Shown here: positions 6,339 through 9,064 of the stretch, in pieces | Position numbering within the stretch: the first letter of the stretch is position 1 | Layout: every line of letters starts with the position of its first letter | The notes under the pieces: model-generated | Databases searched by the model: none | What the model saw: only the letters and a program-made list of their open reading frames with translations | Told to the model about the DNA's origin: nothing | Translations under genes and position numbers: made by a program | NCBI GenBank assembly: GCA_943359415.1 | Contig: CALRHQ010000037.1 | Coordinates: 1-9,064, forward strand | Reading direction: 5' to 3' | Source: Candidatus Peribacteria bacterium | GTDB lineage: Bacteria > Patescibacteriota > Gracilibacteria > UBA1369 > LOWO2-01-FULL-3 | Length of the DNA stretch: 9,064 nt

Positions 6339-6911
6339 ATGATTGCATATTTGAAAGGGAAAATAATAAAGAAAAATTCAAAAGGAATAATAATCGATAC
6401 AGGAAATGTCGGATATTTCGTAAGCATTTTTAGGAATCTTTTAGCCGACATGGAAGAAAAAACAGAAACAGAAATTTTTGTTTATACAAATGTAAAAGAA
6501 GACGCAATAGACCTCTACGGATTCAAAACCGAAGACGAATTAGATTTTTTCACGCAATTGATAAGCGTTAGCGGAATTGGACCAAGAACTGCAGTAGAAG
6601 CCCTAAACACACACATAGATAAATTAAAATCAGCAATATTAAATGAAGACGAGGCATTCATTACAAAAATTCCTGGAATCGGAGGTAAAACTGCAAAACG
6701 TCTTATTTTAGAACTAAAAGACAAAGTTCAAATCTCAGACATTGCGAACCTTTCACGAACACATAGCAAAATAGAAGTAAATAAAGAAGTTATCGATGCA
6801 CTTGTAAAACTTGGATACCAAAAATCAGAAATTTTAGAAGCACTAAAAGATCTTCCAAAAGAAATTCTTCTACCTGAAGAAATCATAAAATACTTTTTAA
6901 AACATGCCTAA
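6339..6911 (+). CDS. ruvA: Holliday junction branch migration protein RuvA
   Basis: At 190 residues this is close to typical RuvA (about 190-205). RuvA tetramers bind four-way DNA junctions and load the RuvB motor for branch migration in recombinational repair. Domain I is the OB fold starting MIAYLKGKI, with the acidic pin E54-D55 in KEDAIDLYGF. Domain II has two helix-hairpin-helix motifs, VSGIGPRTA (77-85) and IPGIGGKTAKRLILEL (111-126). A flexible linker (about 130-146) leads to domain III, the RuvB-contacting helices, in EVIDALVKLGYQKSEILEAL (150-169). It starts 11 nt after the small upstream gene, and its last 8 nt overlap the next gene. Only an AAAGAA-like weak purine stretch precedes the start. 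ruvB and ruvC are not in the window. Its position with the AlkD-like gene gives the operon a DNA repair flavour. Confidence 0.96.
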   Translation: MIAYLKGKIIKKNSKGIIIDTGNVGYFVSIFRNLLADMEEKTETEIFVYTNVKEDAIDLYGFKTEDELDFFTQLISVSGIGPRTAVEALNTHIDKLKSAILNEDEAFITKIPGIGGKTAKRLILELKDKVQISDIANLSRTHSKIEVNKEVIDALVKLGYQKSEILEALKDLPKEILLPEEIIKYFLKHA

Positions 6912-7953
6912 TTTGAAAATAATCACAGACAAATCAAATATAAAATATTTATCAAATTTTACAGGATCAAACGGGATTTTACTTATAACTAGCCAAAAAA
7001 CATATTTATTAACAGATTTCAGATATATAGAACGCGCAAAAAAATCCGTTAAAAACGGAATCCAAGTCATAGAACTAAATAAAGAAAATTGGCAGGAAAT
7101 TTTAAAGAAAGAAAACACAAAAATCATAGAAATTGAAGAAGATAATTTAACAATTTCAAGATTCAAAAAAATCAAAAAACTTTGTCAGATAAAAAACCAT
7201 AAAATAAAATTTCAAAACATTTCCGGACAGATAGAATCACAAAGAGAAATCAAGTCTTCAGAAGAAATAAAACTCATCACAAAAAGCCAAAGAATAAATG
7301 AAAAAGTTTTCCTAGTGATCAAAAAACTTATACAGAACTGCATCTCAGACAAAAGCCGAAAACAACAACTTCCTACAGAGATAGAATTAGCGTGGAAAAT
7401 CAGAGAACTTGGATATCAATTTGGGGCAGAAGAAGTATCTTTTGATCCAATAGTTGCCTTCGGAAAACACACGTCAATCCCCCACCACAATCCAGATAAA
7501 ACACGTTTAAAAAAAGGAGATATCGTCATGATCGACATGGGCATGAAATACAAAGGTTTTTGTTCTGACATGACCAGAATGGTCTTTACAGCACCTCCTA
7601 CAAAATTACAAAAAGAGATTTACGAACTTGTTTTAAACGCACAAGAAAATGGAATAAGAAACATAATAGCCGAAATGACCGGAAGCAAAGCAGATAAACT
7701 TTCTCGCGACATGATAGTAAAAAAAGACTACAGTAAAAATTATGGACATTCAGGAGGACACGGAATAGGTTTAGATGTACACGAACAACCATCATTATCT
7801 GATAAATACAAAGGCACAATAAAAGAAAATTCAATCATTACCGTTGAACCAGGAATCTATCTCGCAGGCAATTTCGGCGTTCGAATAGAAGACATGATCC
7901 TCGTCAAAAAAAACAAATCCATAAATCTTACAAAAATTCCAAAGAATCTTTAA
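6904..7953 (+). CDS. M24 family metallopeptidase (Xaa-Pro aminopeptidase/dipeptidase type)
   Basis: The 349-residue protein has the two-domain build of Xaa-Pro peptidases: an N-terminal creatinase-like domain (about 1-115, with NIKYLSNFTGSNGILLIT and LLTDFRY) and a pita-bread catalytic domain (120-349). The five dinuclear metal ligands are visible: D211 (IDMG), D222 (CSDMTR), H286 (GHGIGLDVHE), E315 (VEPGIY) and E329 (RIEDM). H194 and H293 match further active-site histidines. The family trims peptides with proline at the second position in the cytosol; aminopeptidase versus dipeptidase cannot be decided from motifs. The ATG lies 8 nt inside the end of ruvA, which implies translational coupling. 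No Shine-Dalgarno is visible. The stop codon overlaps the stop of the gene on the other strand by three bases, leaving no room for a terminator between them. It is the last gene of the operon. Confidence 0.93.
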   Translation: MPNLKIITDKSNIKYLSNFTGSNGILLITSQKTYLLTDFRYIERAKKSVKNGIQVIELNKENWQEILKKENTKIIEIEEDNLTISRFKKIKKLCQIKNHKIKFQNISGQIESQREIKSSEEIKLITKSQRINEKVFLVIKKLIQNCISDKSRKQQLPTEIELAWKIRELGYQFGAEEVSFDPIVAFGKHTSIPHHNPDKTRLKKGDIVMIDMGMKYKGFCSDMTRMVFTAPPTKLQKEIYELVLNAQENGIRNIIAEMTGSKADKLSRDMIVKKDYSKNYGHSGGHGIGLDVHEQPSLSDKYKGTIKENSIITVEPGIYLAGNFGVRIEDMILVKKNKSINLTKIPKNL

Positions 7954-8294
7954 TGAATCTGTCCAACTAAATAACATTCGCCTAAAAATCGTTTAACGAA
8001 AGCATGACTAGGATTCTGTCCAATAAATGATTCAGTATTCAGATCATAAGTACATTCACAATGCTGTCCACCATTCCTCCACTCAGTAATCGTCAAATGA
8101 TACAGCGTACCACCCTCTACTGGGGGTCCAGCCGAAACAAGATAACGAGATTTATCAAACACGCAATTTGCAGACGAAAGCCCACTACTGGATGCACAAA
8201 CTAAGCGCTCCAATTTTTCACGTTCTTGAAGTGTCAAACTAACGCCTTGTTTATCATCCAAACCATCACTAACATTTTCAAGAGATCCACTCAT
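7950..8294 (-). CDS. Unrecognised 114-residue protein on the opposite strand
   Basis: I do not recognise a family. The protein has no signal peptide or membrane span. Its N-terminal part is polar and acidic with a helical stretch (LTLQEREKLERL, about 20-31). The rest looks like a beta-rich small domain: SRYLVSAGPP (49-58), TLYHLTITEWRNGGQHCECT (63-82) and AFVKRFLGECYLVGQIH (98-114). Cysteines are at 33, 44, 79, 81 and 107; C79-x-C81 with H78 could bind metal, but this is a guess. It is the only minus-strand gene here, is about 41% G+C by hand count over 7981-8280 against about 33% in lines of the neighbouring peptidase gene, and lacks their A-rich coding bias. That suggests transfer or a different origin. 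A near-consensus promoter lies upstream, which strongly supports a real gene. It converges on the peptidase gene with overlapping stops. Confidence 0.75.
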   Translation of the reverse strand: MSGSLENVSDGLDDKQGVSLTLQEREKLERLVCASSSGLSSANCVFDKSRYLVSAGPPVEGGTLYHLTITEWRNGGQHCECTYDLNTESFIGQNPSHAFVKRFLGECYLVGQIH

Positions 8295-8323
8295 CGTAAG
8301 ATAACATTACTTAATACTAGAGA

Positions 8324-8352
8324 ATTATAGAATCAAAGCGCAAACTCGTCAA
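8324..8352 (-). promoter_or_regulatory. Near-consensus promoter for the minus-strand 114-residue gene
   Basis: On the minus strand TTGACG (8352-8347) and a perfect TATAAT (8329-8324) are 17 nt apart, matching consensus at 11 of 12 positions except the last base of the -35 (G for A). Transcription would start near 8317, with a leader of about 22 nt that has no Shine-Dalgarno. This is the best promoter in the window. Confidence 0.75.
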
Positions 8353-8356
8353 GTCA

Positions 8357-8385
8357 TTGCTTTTCGAGCCAAAACAATATAAAAT
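8357..8385 (+). promoter_or_regulatory. Candidate promoter of glmS
   Basis: TTGCTT (8357-8362) and TAAAAT (8380-8385) are 17 nt apart, predicting a start near 8392 and a leader of about 17 nt. The site lies right beside the divergent promoter of the minus-strand gene; the two -35 elements are only 4 nt apart, so polymerases could compete. The leader is too short for a glmS ribozyme. Confidence 0.5.
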
Positions 8386-8408
8386 CAGCAGGTTAAAAAT
8401 TGAAACAT

Positions 8409-9064
8409 ATGTGCGGAATATTTGCCTATTTTGGAGAAAAAACACACTCCCCTAAAATTGTGATAGAGGGACTGAAAAAACTTGAGTATCGTGGTTACGA
8501 CTCATGGGGAATTGCATATAAAAAAGAAGGAGATATTTTAATTCACAAAGAGGTCGGAAAAATCGGAGACATACATGACATTGAAGAATTAAAAGATGAA
8601 TCGCATATCGCAATAGGACATTCCAGATGGGCAACACATGGCGGTGTAACACAAAAAAACGCACATCCACATTTTTCGGAAAACAGAGAAATAGTGCTAG
8701 TTCACAATGGAATTTTAGAAAATTATTTGGAAATCAAAAAAAATCTTGAAAAAAAAGGACATACATTTAGATCACAAACAGATACAGAAGTAATCGCACA
8801 TTTGATAGAAGATCATGCAAGAACACATTCATTTATGGATAGCGTAAAACTAGCAATGGCAGAAATGGAAGGCAGGTATGCAATCGTAGTTATGAAAAAA
8901 GACGAAGACGCATTAATCGCAGCAAGAAGAGGTTCACCTCTTATCCTTGGAGTAGGAAAAAGACATGGGGAATACTTTATAGCATCAGACATTCCGGCAT
9001 TTTTGAAAGACACAAACAAAGTAATTTATTTGGACGATAATCAAATTTGTTTATTAAAAAACGG
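8409..9064 (+). CDS. glmS: Glutamine-fructose-6-phosphate aminotransferase, N-terminal part (3' truncated)
   Basis: The first 218 codons are present and the frame runs off the window end. The enzyme makes glucosamine-6-phosphate from fructose-6-phosphate and glutamine, the first committed step to UDP-GlcNAc and so to peptidoglycan. The visible part is the class II glutamine amidotransferase domain: MCGIF with the N-terminal nucleophile Cys2 exposed after Met removal, EYRGYDSWGIA (26-36), GHSRWATHGGV (70-80), HNGILENY (99-106) and RSQTDTEVIAHL (121-132), giving the glutamine-binding Arg73, His77, Asn100, Gly101 and Asp125. The two sugar isomerase domains lie outside the window. The usual GYDSAG reads GYDSWG here, with a bulky Trp in place of a small residue. 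The start is fixed by the need for Met-Cys; no Shine-Dalgarno precedes it. Confidence 0.95.
   Translation, partial: MCGIFAYFGEKTHSPKIVIEGLKKLEYRGYDSWGIAYKKEGDILIHKEVGKIGDIHDIEELKDESHIAIGHSRWATHGGVTQKNAHPHFSENREIVLVHNGILENYLEIKKNLEKKGHTFRSQTDTEVIAHLIEDHARTHSFMDSVKLAMAEMEGRYAIVVMKKDEDALIAARRGSPLILGVGKRHGEYFIASDIPAFLKDTNKVIYLDDNQICLLKN

Larger units (their letters stand above)
8295..8408. other. Divergent intergenic region with back-to-back promoters
   Basis: These 114 nt separate the minus-strand orphan gene from glmS and hold both predicted promoters. No tRNA, terminator or clear operator palindrome is seen. Confidence 0.6.

Noticed and set aside
8386..8408. glmS ribozyme upstream of glmS
   Set aside because: The leader is only about 17-23 nt and lacks any ribozyme-like structure.
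8452..9019. Minus-strand open frames over glmS
   Set aside because: They are shadows of a clearly recognisable glmS coding sequence on the other strand.
1..9064. Recoded genetic code with TGA as glycine
   Set aside because: All housekeeping genes are full length without any in-frame TGA, and glycine is encoded by normal GGN codons, so the standard bacterial code fits.

Overview
The window is a compact stretch of a low-GC (roughly one third G+C in hand-counted lines) bacterial chromosome, reading almost entirely on the + strand with A-rich coding strands. It holds eleven coding genes and one probable small gene. All intact genes read with TGA as a stop, ten of eleven visible stops are TAA, and only one gene (tgt) has a clear Shine-Dalgarno sequence. 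Gene packing, translational overlaps, the divergent housekeeping proteins and weak SD usage suggest a member of the Candidate Phyla Radiation (Patescibacteria), perhaps near Peregrinibacteria. That placement is inference and no phylogenetic marker was tested.

Left part (1-1744): the end of a surface protein with a PKD-like fold and a C-terminal membrane anchor overlaps rpmE (ribosomal protein L31), followed 19 nt later by aroC (chorismate synthase, with several unusual residues in conserved motifs). The 238-nt gap after aroC (1745-1982) holds a large imperfect hairpin of about 108 nt that looks like an interspersed palindromic element, then a promoter with an inverted repeat over its spacer and -10.

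Middle (1983-4226): a membrane-anchored polysaccharide deacetylase with two NBR1-type Ig-like domains ahead of a complete NodB catalytic domain. It is followed by an unrecognised 252-residue protein with three near-identical 16-residue His/Ala/Asp repeats and a strong promoter (TTGATG-17-TATAAT).

Right-middle (4283-7953): a tight run of AlkD-like DNA glycosylase, tgt (queuosine tRNA modification), a 50-residue basic small protein, ruvA (Holliday junction branch migration) and an M24 Xaa-Pro peptidase. Gaps are 1, 4, 11 and -8 nt, so this is very likely one operon mixing DNA repair, tRNA modification and peptide turnover.

Right end (7950-9064): an unrecognised 114-residue gene on the minus strand, richer in G+C than its neighbours, converges on the peptidase with overlapping stops and has its own near-consensus promoter. 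Back to back with it starts glmS (glucosamine-6-phosphate synthase), cut by the window end. glmS (amino-sugar precursor of peptidoglycan) and the deacetylase both bear on the cell wall, but they are separate transcription units. No CRISPR array, rRNA, tRNA, transposase or complete novel multi-gene system is visible. The best candidates for new biology are the His-rich protein, the 114-residue orphan, the 50-residue protein and the large hairpin.
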